A stretch of DNA of 15,828 nt from Chloroflexota bacterium (lineage in GTDB: Bacteria; Chloroflexota; Anaerolineae; Anaerolineales; UBA11858): NCBI GenBank assembly GCA_030666985.1, contig DAOUWT010000028.1, positions 1-15,828 on the forward strand, written 5' to 3'. A program made the translations under genes and the position numbers. The number at the start of each line of letters is the position of its first letter. Position 1 is the stretch's first letter. A model generated the notes under the pieces. The model saw only the letters and a program-made list of their open reading frames with translations. It ran no database searches and had not been told where the DNA came from. Shown here piece by piece: positions 7,650 through 13,685 of this stretch.

Positions 7650-7665
7650 CCGACATGAATGTCGG
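7650..7665. promoter_or_regulatory. Inverted repeat CCGACAT-GA-ATGTCGG upstream of tsaC
   Basis: A perfect 7-bp inverted repeat with a 2-base centre lies 18 bases upstream of the tsaC start. A near copy, CGACAT-TT-ATGTCG, sits at 7744-7757 over the prmC stop. The pair frames the prmC-tsaC spacer. It could be an operator pair, short hairpins or a degenerate repeat, and the sequence alone does not decide. Confidence 0.4.
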
Positions 7666-7743
7666 GTTACGGGTCGGTGTTACAGCATTCACAATTTACC
7701 ATTTATAATTTCATCTCACCTGCGGGGCTGGGGCATTGTATCT

Positions 7744-7757
7744 CGACATTTATGTCG
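7744..7757. promoter_or_regulatory. Inverted repeat CGACAT-TT-ATGTCG at the prmC stop
   Basis: This second copy of the CGACAT/ATGTCG dyad overlaps the prmC stop codon (7752-7750). Centre-to-centre distance to the copy at 7650-7665 is about 93 bases. Confidence 0.4.
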
Positions 7758-8589
7758 TTTGAACGGCAAGTACCCTATCATGCCCGGCCAGGTCAGCGTG
7801 TATTTGCACGTCCGCTTGGGGAAATGTTTTCTGCGCCATCCGCCTGACTTCGGGGCCGTGGGAGGAGTCGATTTCCAGGAGGAGCAATCCGCCGGGGGAC
7901 AGGCTGCGGGGTAGGTCTGCCATCAGGGTCTGGATCAGACGCAACCCCTTGGGGCCGCCGTCCAGGGCCAGGGTTGGCTCCTGCCCGTAAACTGCCAATG
8001 TTTTTAGCGTAGAGGTCGGGATATACGGTAAGTTGGCGCAAATCACGTCAAACTTCCCCGCCACGCTTGCTAGCAGGTTATCCCCCAAAAAAGAAATTTG
8101 CCCCTCCACACCGTGCTTGTGGGCGTTCTCCTGGGCCACTCGCAGCGCAGTGGGGGAGATATCTGTGGCCAGGATTTTCGCGCCGGGGACGTTGACCGCC
8201 AGGGTGACGGCGATGCAGCCTGAACCAGTCCCAATGTCGGCGCAACTCCGGCGGGAGGGGTTGTCGCGCAGCCAGGCGATGGCCTTCTCGACGAGGAGCT
8301 CGGTCTCCGGGCGGGGGATGAGGACGTGTGGGGTGAGGATGAAGTCCAGCTTGTAGAATTCCCAGCGGCCGAGCACGTAGGGGAGGGGGGTGCCGCTCTC
8401 GAGGCAGTGCAGGGCGCGGGTGAGGTTTTGCCGCTGTGCAGCGGTGAGGGTGGGGTCGGGGTGGGCCAGAATCCAAGACCGCCGCTGACCTAGAATGTGG
8501 CTCAGCAGGACTTGGGCGTCCAGGTAGGGTGTGTCGCTGAGCGCGGTCAGGCGGCGGCGGATGGTCTGAAGGAGGGGTTGGATGGGCAT
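7750..8589 (-). CDS. prmC: Release factor glutamine methyltransferase
   Basis: PrmC methylates the GGQ glutamine of release factors using S-adenosylmethionine. The ATG at 8589 gives 279 residues, the usual family length. The longer in-frame version (to 8718) would overlap prfA and translate a repeat-like spacer, so it is rejected. The helical N-terminal substrate domain spans about 1-85, then IPRPETELLVE (91-101) and the SAM loop DIGTGSGCIAV (118-128). The catalytic NPPY motif reads NLPY (186-189), an exchange of the first Pro for Leu. The final segment GHDRVLAVQ is typical. It lies 49 bp downstream of prfA, which encodes its substrate, and most likely shares its transcript. There is no strong Shine-Dalgarno before the start. 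Confidence 0.94.
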   Translation of the reverse strand: MPIQPLLQTIRRRLTALSDTPYLDAQVLLSHILGQRRSWILAHPDPTLTAAQRQNLTRALHCLESGTPLPYVLGRWEFYKLDFILTPHVLIPRPETELLVEKAIAWLRDNPSRRSCADIGTGSGCIAVTLAVNVPGAKILATDISPTALRVAQENAHKHGVEGQISFLGDNLLASVAGKFDVICANLPYIPTSTLKTLAVYGQEPTLALDGGPKGLRLIQTLMADLPRSLSPGGLLLLEIDSSHGPEVRRMAQKTFPQADVQIHADLAGHDRVLAVQTT

Positions 8590-8638
8590 GGGAACAGGGG
8601 AGCAGGTATCAGTTCCTAACTCGCAACTCGCAATTCGC

Positions 8639-9706
8639 TCATTCCAACCCAGCAGCGGCGAGACGATTGGCTTCATCTTCGGTAGCCAGTTCCTCGACAA
8701 AATCACCGATGTCGCCATCCAGAATGGCAGAAAGGTTGTAGGAGGAGTAGTTGATGCGGTGGTCAGTCACCCGCGATTGGGGAAAGTTGTAGGTGCGGAT
8801 TTTTTCGGAGCGGCCTCCGCTTCCAATCTGAGAGCGGCGCGTGGCATCTTGTTCGTCGCGGCGTTTAGTTTCTTCTATTTCGAAGAGACGGGCCTTGAGG
8901 ATACTCATCGCCCTGGCACGGTTCTGAAATTGGGAGCGTTCATCCTGGCAGCGGATGACTATGCCGGTTGGCTTGTGTGTAAGGCGGATGGCGGTGGAGT
9001 TTTTCTGGACGCTTTGCCCTCCCGGCCCTCCGGCTTTGAAGACGTCCATTTCGATATCGCTGGGGTTGATGTCTACTTCTACGTCGTCAACCTCGGCCAG
9101 AACGGCTACGGTAGCCGTGGAGGTGTGGATCCGCCCCTGCGACTCTGTCACGGGGACACGTTGCACGCGGTGGACGCCGGTCTCATACTTGAGGCGAGAG
9201 AACGCTCCTTGCCCTTTTATGAGAGCAGAGATTTCTTTGATGCCTCCCACGCCGGTCTCATGCATGGAGAGAATTTCCACCTTCCAGCCCTGGTTTTCGG
9301 CGTAGTGGCTGTACATGCGGAACAAGTCGCCCCCAAAAAGGCCGGCTTCGTCTCCCCCGGCCCCGGCGCGAATTTCGAGGATCACGTTGCGGCTGTCACG
9401 CGGGTCTTTGGGAAGCAAGAACTTTTTGATGCGCTGTTCTAAGCTCTCGATTTGGACTTCCAGGCTCTCGACTTCCATTTCCGCCAACTCACGCATTTCC
9501 TCGTCTTCGGCTTCTAGGAGAGTGCGAGCATCTTCTAGTTGTTGGAGAGTGTCCTTGTATCCCTGTATTTTTTCGATAAGGGGATCCAGGTCCGATTTTT
9601 CTTTGCCCAATTCCGCGGCGCGTTTATAGTCATCTCCTACTTGGAGGAGTTCTTGGTTGATTTCTTGGTATCTTTCTTCAATTCCAGCTAGTTTTTCAAG
9701 GAGCAT
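8639..9706 (-). CDS. prfA: Peptide chain release factor 1
   Basis: RF1 reads UAA and UAG stop codons in the ribosomal A site and triggers peptide release. The 355-residue protein is full length. It has an N-terminal helical domain (1-100), the stop-codon motif PVT (185-187, the RF1-type PxT rather than the RF2-type SPF), the catalytic GGQ (229-231) in AGGPGGQSVQKNSTAIR, and the C-terminal GGRSEKIRTYNFPQSRVTDHR segment. The Gln231 neighbourhood is the PrmC substrate, and prmC follows immediately. It begins with ATG at 9706 without an evident Shine-Dalgarno. A TG-G-TATAAT extended -10 lies about 50 bases upstream on the minus strand. It is the first gene of prfA-prmC-tsaC. Confidence 0.97.
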   Translation of the reverse strand: MLLEKLAGIEERYQEINQELLQVGDDYKRAAELGKEKSDLDPLIEKIQGYKDTLQQLEDARTLLEAEDEEMRELAEMEVESLEVQIESLEQRIKKFLLPKDPRDSRNVILEIRAGAGGDEAGLFGGDLFRMYSHYAENQGWKVEILSMHETGVGGIKEISALIKGQGAFSRLKYETGVHRVQRVPVTESQGRIHTSTATVAVLAEVDDVEVDINPSDIEMDVFKAGGPGGQSVQKNSTAIRLTHKPTGIVIRCQDERSQFQNRARAMSILKARLFEIEETKRRDEQDATRRSQIGSGGRSEKIRTYNFPQSRVTDHRINYSSYNLSAILDGDIGDFVEELATEDEANRLAAAGLE

Positions 9707-9753
9707 AGTGATTTTTTAGTATATAATAGTAAAGTAGGCCCAATTGCCAGGTG

Positions 9754-9762
9754 ATTATACCA
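9754..9762 (-). promoter_or_regulatory. Extended -10 promoter candidate for prfA
   Basis: Reading the minus strand, TGGTATAAT occupies 9762-9754, a consensus -10 with a TGn extension; no convincing -35 is visible. Transcription would start near 9747, giving a leader of about 40 bases before the prfA ATG. A second AT-rich match (TATACT, 9723-9718) lies closer to the start. Confidence 0.45.
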
Positions 9763-9768
9763 TCTGAT

Positions 9769-9800
9769 TGCGGATTGCCCACTTGCCCAGGGCAATCGCA
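9769..9800. repeat. Inverted repeat TGCGGATTGCCC / GGGCAATCGCA
   Basis: The left arm at 9769-9780 and the right arm at 9790-9800 pair with one bulged G and a 9-base loop. It lies upstream of the prfA promoter candidate and has no U-tract. It is either a degenerate intergenic repeat or a regulatory stem. Confidence 0.5.
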
Positions 9801-9829
9801 TTTAGGAAGATCATCAATCCACCCCCAAA

Positions 9830-9886
9830 GGATAGCGAAGGTTTGCAACCGAGCGGCGGCGTTCGGCGGGAACACCTTCACTATCC
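9830..9886. repeat. Imperfect palindromic intergenic element
   Basis: GGATAGCGAAGGT (9830-9842) pairs with ACCTTCACTATCC (9874-9886) with one mismatch. The 31-base GC-rich interior contains GAGCGGCGGCGTTCGGCGGG. It has no coding potential and resembles dispersed palindromic elements. Its role is unknown. Confidence 0.55.
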
Positions 9887-9939
9887 CCGTTGGAGATTGG
9901 CGGGGACGCAAACGGCTGGGGTGGTGCAAAGCCTCGCCA

Positions 9940-10028
9940 CCCCCCCCGTCCCCCCCCAGGGTTGTTCCCCGCTTGGGCGTGTGTGCCACGCTTGGGGGTT
10001 GCTCTCACGCCCCCCCCCCGTCCCCCCC
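9940..10028. repeat. Two C-run blocks, (C)8GT(C)8 and (C)10GT(C)7
   Basis: C8 (9940-9947) GT C8 (9950-9957) and C10 (10010-10019) GT C7 (10022-10028) are separated by 52 bases that contain CGCTTGGG twice. The minus strand therefore carries four long G-runs. This occupies the 391-bp gene-free gap between divergent prfA and the second receiver-ATPase gene. Homopolymers of this length are prone to slippage and to sequencing error, and could form G-quadruplexes on the minus strand. Confidence 0.75.
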
Positions 10029-10097
10029 AAAAAAATCCACGGGGTTTGAATAATCACTAAGCAACTAGCAACAACCTTTTCTCAAGCGAGTGATACT

Positions 10098-11306
10098 ATG
10101 CCTTCTCATATTTTAGTTGTCGATGACGATCAGTTCAATTTGAAGTTGGTCACTGAAACCCTCAAGCGGGATGGGCACCAAACCACGGCTGTGGATTCTG
10201 GAGTCAAAGCCTTAGAGGTCGTCCAGGATATCCAACCAGACCTGGTGATATTGGATGTCATGATGCCGGAAATGGATGGGTATGAAGTATGCCGCCGTAT
10301 GCGTAAGATGTCGGATGTCAATCGCATCCCAATTGTCATGTTGACGGCTCAAGACTCCTTGGAAGAAAAAGTGCGGGGGTTCGAAGCCGGGGCTGACGAT
10401 TACATGACCAAACCTTTCGAACCCGTGGAACTTCAGGCTCGTGTCAAGGTTTGGTTACGCCGGGCATTGGCAGTGGAGAAAGAAACGGGTGAAGTTGTAG
10501 GAAAAACTATCTCCGTCTTTTCGTTACGAGGAGGGGTGGGGGTATCGAGTATGGCGGTGAATCTGGCGGTCGGTTTTGCAGGGTTGTGGCAGAAACCGTC
10601 CGTTTTGGTAGATTTGGCGTTGGTCTCCGGTCACTGCGCCCTGATGCTAAATACTCCTCTCAAGAACACCTGGGCCGACTTGGCTACTATTCCCACCGAG
10701 GAGATTACGGCCGATGTTATAGATGAGGTGCTCTTATCTCACCCGAACGGCGTGAGAGTTTTGGCAGCCCCTAGACATCCCGAAGATGCTGAGCTTCTCG
10801 ATGAGGAGAAAATCATTCACGTGTTGGATATTCTCCAGGCGAATTATCATTATCTGGTGCTAGACCTTCCGCATAACTTCACTCCCCCGTCCCTGGCCGG
10901 CTTGGACGCATCTCACACGATTATGCTTCTCATGTCCCCAGAATTGGCGTCTGTCCGAGGGGTATCTGCGACCTTGGATGTGTTCACCTCTTTGGGATAC
11001 TATAGGGATAGAGTTCGGCTGGTGTTGAACTGGGTATTCGAACGGCGTGGTTTAGCGCAAAAAGACATCGAGAAAGTCCTTCGAGACAATATAGACTTGG
11101 TAATTCCTTTTGCTTCTGAGACTTTTGTTTCCTCCATCAACCTGGGCCGTCCTCCGGTTATAGATGATCCCAAAGCACCCATTGGGGCCTTGTTCGAGGA
11201 TTTAGCTTTCTTTCTCAGCAAGGATGAACACCGAAAGAAGAAGCCTGAGTCGCCCACAGAAGCATGGGAACGGGTGATCAAGCGCTATAGAGCCAGGCGA
11301 AAATAA
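10098..11306 (+). CDS. Response regulator receiver fused to CpaE/TadZ-like ATPase (paralogue)
   Basis: A 402-residue protein with the same architecture as the product at 3848. The receiver (1-122) has Asp9-Asp11, phosphoacceptor Asp53 (VILDVMMPEMDGYEV), Thr83 and Lys105 (TKPFEP). A shorter linker (123-135) leads to the MinD/ParA-like domain. The P-loop reads RGGVGVSS (144-151), so both the signature Lys (Arg144) and the universal P-loop Lys (Val149) are replaced, as in atypical CpaE/TadZ proteins. YLVLDLPHNF is the Walker B region. Unlike its paralogue it ends in a basic tail, with RKKK and then KRYRARRK at the very end, possibly for membrane or nucleic acid contact. It is monocistronic, lying between the C-run gap and the rho promoter. 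The ribosome binding site is weak (AGCGAG near 10085). It probably receives phosphate from the kinase at 5768 or an unlinked kinase; this is inference. Confidence 0.9.
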   Translation: MPSHILVVDDDQFNLKLVTETLKRDGHQTTAVDSGVKALEVVQDIQPDLVILDVMMPEMDGYEVCRRMRKMSDVNRIPIVMLTAQDSLEEKVRGFEAGADDYMTKPFEPVELQARVKVWLRRALAVEKETGEVVGKTISVFSLRGGVGVSSMAVNLAVGFAGLWQKPSVLVDLALVSGHCALMLNTPLKNTWADLATIPTEEITADVIDEVLLSHPNGVRVLAAPRHPEDAELLDEEKIIHVLDILQANYHYLVLDLPHNFTPPSLAGLDASHTIMLLMSPELASVRGVSATLDVFTSLGYYRDRVRLVLNWVFERRGLAQKDIEKVLRDNIDLVIPFASETFVSSINLGRPPVIDDPKAPIGALFEDLAFFLSKDEHRKKKPESPTEAWERVIKRYRARRK

Positions 11307-11309
11307 AAC

Positions 11310-11338
11310 TTGCAACTTTCACTTCCACGTGCTATAAT
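11310..11338 (+). promoter_or_regulatory. Promoter for rho
   Basis: TTGCAA (11310-11315), a 17-base spacer and a perfect TATAAT (11333-11338) start four bases after the upstream stop codon. Transcription from about 11345 leaves a leader of roughly 300 bases before the rho ATG at 11645. Confidence 0.7.
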
Positions 11339-11418
11339 CCAAACATCCCCTCTTTTTAGGTGGCAATAAACCAATAACCTCTGCTCTGCGCTCTTTTACG
11401 GTGAAGAGTGGCAGTTTT

Positions 11419-11533
11419 CTATCCCGCTCGCTCTAGCTGGATCGCCAGATCCAGCGGGTAAACGTGATAAATTGGACTATTTTACTACTGTAAAACATGG
11501 ATCTGGCGATCCATTCCGAGCAAAATAGGATAG
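11419..11533 (+). promoter_or_regulatory. rho leader with mutually exclusive hairpins (attenuator candidate)
   Basis: Two local hairpins are visible: CTGGATC-GCCA-GATCCAG (11437-11454) and ATGGATC-TGGC-GATCCAT (11497-11514). The 14-base cores GGATCGCCAGATCC (11439-11452) and GGATCTGGCGATCC (11499-11512) are exact reverse complements, so they can instead pair with each other. That long-range fold is extended by CTATCC/GGATAG (11419-11424 with 11528-11533) and GCTCG/CGAGC (11426-11430 with 11517-11521). Alternating folds in a rho leader suggest autoregulated attenuation, but a palindromic insertion is a rival explanation. Confidence 0.55.
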
Positions 11534-11644
11534 TTTGAAACTTTCAACTCCCTTACCAGGGAAAGCAGCTATCTTTGGAAGAATTGATTTTCTGGAACGG
11601 CCTATACCCCTTAACCCCTTATTACAAAATAATAGAGTATATTT

Positions 11645-12916
11645 ATGAGAGTACAAGAATTATTTAAACTACCCTTGGGCGAATTGCGTCAAATTGGCCA
11701 AGACCTAGACATCAACCGCGCCCGATGGTTGAAAAAAGAAGCCCTGATATTGGAGATTTACCGGGCAGAAGCCGAAGAAGAAGGCCGTGAAGTTCGAGGA
11801 GGGATACTCGAAATCATGAGTGAAGGGATTGGTTTCTTGCGCTCTGCAAACTATCAATCTGGGACTGATGATATTTACGTATCTCAATCTCAGATTAGGC
11901 GTTATGACCTGCGGGGTGGAGATATGATCATCGGACACGTCCGCCCGCCCCGTGACTCCGAACGTCATTATGGACTTCTAAAGGCCGAGAGCATAAATGG
12001 GCTGGAACCAGCCAAGGCCAAGCGACGGCCTGAGTTTACATCACTCATCCCAATTTTCCCTAACGTTCGCTTTGACCTGGAAACTAGTTCCTACGTAAAA
12101 TCTACCCGCCTGATCAATTTAATCACCCCCATAGGCCGGGGGCAGCGCGGGCTTATTGTCTCACCGCCCAAAGCAGGAAAAACCACCATCCTCAAAGAAA
12201 TCACTAACGCAATTTCAATGAGATACCCCGATGTGCATCTGATTGTAGCCCTCATTGGCGAGCGCCCGGAAGAGGTCACAGATATGGATCGTTCTGTGGA
12301 TGCCGAGGTTATTTCCTCTACCTTCGATGAGCCGGTTTCCTCTCACGTTCGGGTGGCGGAGATGGTCTTGGAACGGGCAAAACGCCTGGTAGAAACCGGA
12401 TTAGAGGTGGTCGTGATGCTGGATTCTATAACCCGCCTGGCACGCGCTTATAACCTGATTGTTGCCCCCTCGGGACGGACACTTTCCGGCGGGATTGACC
12501 CTTCCGCTTTATATCCCCCCAAGCACTTTTTCGGAGCGGCTCGCAATATTGAAAACGGGGGGTCGTTGACAATTGTTGCCACCTGCCTGATCGATACCGG
12601 TTCCCGAATGGATGACGTTGTTTACGAAGAGTTCAAAGGAACCGGCAACATGGAGCTTCACCTCTCACGCCAACTGCAAGAGCGGAGAGTATTCCCAGCC
12701 ATAGACATATCTCGCTCCTCCACGCGGCGGGAAGAACTTTTGCTAGGCCCCGACCTCACTCCCCGGGTTTGGTTGATGCGCCGCATGTACGATCAAATGG
12801 TCTCCCCCCCACCTCATGGAGCAGGCCTAGATAAAGCCTCCGCTACTGAGACTATTTTGAAGCGTCTCGGTGAAACAGACAACAACGAAGAGTTCCTAAC
12901 CACTTTAAACAAATAG
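11645..12916 (+). CDS. rho: Transcription termination factor Rho
   Basis: Rho is a hexameric RNA-dependent ATPase/translocase that loads on nascent RNA and terminates transcription. The 423-residue product has a Rho N-terminal helical segment (1-45), an RNA-binding OSB domain (about 50-115; GGILEIMSEGIGFLRS), and a RecA-like ATPase domain. The ATPase domain has Walker A SPPKAGKTT (173-181), VALIGERPEEVTDM, Walker B VVVMLDSITRLARAYN and the arginine-finger region ISRSSTRREELLL. It has normal length without the long N-terminal insertion of some Actinobacteria. It begins at ATG 11645 with GAG at 11634-11636 as a modest ribosome binding site. It follows a ~300-nt structured leader and its own promoter, so autoregulation is likely. 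A large nested hairpin follows downstream. Confidence 0.97.
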   Translation: MRVQELFKLPLGELRQIGQDLDINRARWLKKEALILEIYRAEAEEEGREVRGGILEIMSEGIGFLRSANYQSGTDDIYVSQSQIRRYDLRGGDMIIGHVRPPRDSERHYGLLKAESINGLEPAKAKRRPEFTSLIPIFPNVRFDLETSSYVKSTRLINLITPIGRGQRGLIVSPPKAGKTTILKEITNAISMRYPDVHLIVALIGERPEEVTDMDRSVDAEVISSTFDEPVSSHVRVAEMVLERAKRLVETGLEVVVMLDSITRLARAYNLIVAPSGRTLSGGIDPSALYPPKHFFGAARNIENGGSLTIVATCLIDTGSRMDDVVYEEFKGTGNMELHLSRQLQERRVFPAIDISRSSTRREELLLGPDLTPRVWLMRRMYDQMVSPPPHGAGLDKASATETILKRLGETDNNEEFLTTLNK

Positions 12917-12941
12917 TGAGTATTTCAAGAATGGCTCATCG

Positions 12942-12969
12942 GTGGTGCGTGATGCGTGGTGCGTGATGG
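12942..12969. repeat. Two-unit 14-bp tandem repeat, inverted relative to 31-69
   Basis: GTGGTGCGTGATGC (12942-12955) and GTGGTGCGTGATGG (12956-12969) are reverse complements of the unit at 31-69 with one or two changes. They sit 26 bases after the rho stop. Confidence 0.75.
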
Positions 12970-12988
12970 AATTCCCTAGGAATGAAAA

Positions 12989-13068
12989 TTAAATAACTTC
13001 CCCAAAGACCCTAAAGGTTCGAGGAGAAAACCTTTAGGTCTGGCTTGGGAAATGGGAAAGTTATTTAA
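12989..13068. terminator. Large nested hairpin downstream of rho
   Basis: The outer stem is TTAAATAACTT (12989-12999) with AAGTTATTTAA (13058-13068), perfect over 11 bp. The inner stem, AGACCCTAAAGGTT (13006-13019) with AACCTTTAGGTCT (13028-13040), has one bulged C. CCCAA and TTGGG extend the middle. The inner sequence matches the terminator at 6991-7029. It lies between the rho stop and the small gene at 13106, so it may terminate rho or attenuate read-through. Confidence 0.6.
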
Positions 13069-13105
13069 TCACGGTTCCCTAATATAAAAAACAGGAGAGT
13101 ATAAA

Positions 13106-13297
13106 ATGACAAAAGAAAATGAATCTTTGGAAGTTAAAACGGAAGTCATCGCAGAAACAGATCAGTATCTAGTCTGGCGTGCCGATGAGCCGGATGGTGA
13201 AAGCACTTATCACCTTGAGCTTAATAGTGTCACGGTGCATTTTTTCTCAGAAGAGTGGGATGAATTCCTGGCCTTGGTTCAGATCTTGGTTAAATAA
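13106..13297 (+). CDS. Small acidic hypothetical protein (63 aa)
   Basis: The start has a strong ribosome binding site, AGGAGAG at 13093-13099, eight bases from the ATG. The 63-residue product is acidic (about 16 Glu/Asp against 5 Lys/Arg) with no signal peptide or membrane helix. The sequence reads like a compact two-strand plus helix fold (QYLVWRADEPDGESTYHLEL, then EEWDEFLALVQIL). I do not recognise the family. It lies directly after rho behind the nested hairpin, and a strong terminator ends the unit at 13565-13604. The good ribosome binding site and codon-like composition support a real gene. A rho-linked or unrelated regulatory role cannot be separated here. Confidence 0.75.
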   Translation: MTKENESLEVKTEVIAETDQYLVWRADEPDGESTYHLELNSVTVHFFSEEWDEFLALVQILVK

Positions 13298-13360
13298 GCG
13301 TGACTCTTGAATTCCACTGTATGACCACCAAAACTCGGGCTCGTTCATTTTGAGCTAGAA

Positions 13361-13564
13361 ATTAGTTGACATTTTTTTCTCGTTAACCACATGTCATTGA
13401 GCCTGTCCTGAACGCAGTGAAGGAACCTCCCCTCTTTCTGGGGGTGTGGCAATCTCCCCGACAGAAGTGTACTCGTGCTAACTGGGAGACTGCCACGTCA
13501 CAAAAAACGTTCCTCGCAGTGACATATTGATTTGGAAAGTGCAAACTTAATAGTGAACTATCCC
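13361..13564. mobile_element. MITE-like dispersed repeat, copy 2 (inverted relative to copy 1)
   Basis: The core at 13392-13524 starts TGTCATTGAG and ends CGCAGTGACA, and reads as the reverse complement of 2102-2234. Homology includes the GGGGGTGTGGCAATCTCCC segment and the outer ends ATTAGTTGAC (13361-13370) and TGAACTATCCC (13553-13563). It lies between the small acidic gene and its terminator. Confidence 0.8.
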
Positions 13565-13604
13565 AAAAACTCCCTTCGCGTCAACAAAAGCGAAGGGAGT
13601 TTTT
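13565..13604. terminator. Strong intrinsic terminator, bidirectional
   Basis: AAAAACTCCCTTCGC (13565-13579) and GCGAAGGGAGTTTTT (13590-13604) form a perfect 15-bp stem with a 10-base loop, followed by TATTTG. Both strands end in U-runs. It serves the plus-strand small gene and the convergent minus-strand exported protein gene (stop at 13686). Confidence 0.9.
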
Positions 13605-13629
13605 ATTTGTACATATCCCCATAGGAATG

Positions 13630-13684
13630 GCATCACTCCTTACTCCTTACTCATTACTCCTCACGTTTCACGCCTCACTTTTCA
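13630..13684. repeat. Degenerate ACTCCTT/CACTTTT simple repeat
   Basis: CACTCCTTACTCCTTACTCA is followed by further ACTCCTCACG, TTTCACGCCT and CACTTTTCAC words. This is a low-complexity stretch just after the stop of the exported protein gene, similar in style to the repeats at 31-69. Confidence 0.5.
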
Positions 13685-13685
13685 C

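Noticed and set aside
8590..8718. 43-residue N-terminal extension of PrmC
   Set aside because: It overlaps the end of prfA and encodes spacer repeats; PrmC from 8589 already has the standard length.
8582..9442. 286-residue open frame on the plus strand
   Set aside because: It lies antisense over prfA, whose motifs are unmistakable; no ribosome binding site or recognisable domain.
9751..10053. Plus-strand open frames with Pro-rich ends in the prfA upstream gap
   Set aside because: The proline residues come from C-runs and the frames cross two palindromes; no ribosome binding site, low-complexity product.
2062..13564. Composite transposon or genomic island bounded by the inverted repeats
   Set aside because: The enclosed genes (tilS, prfA, prmC, tsaC, rho) are housekeeping genes and there is no transposase; the pair is more simply two independent MITE-like insertions.
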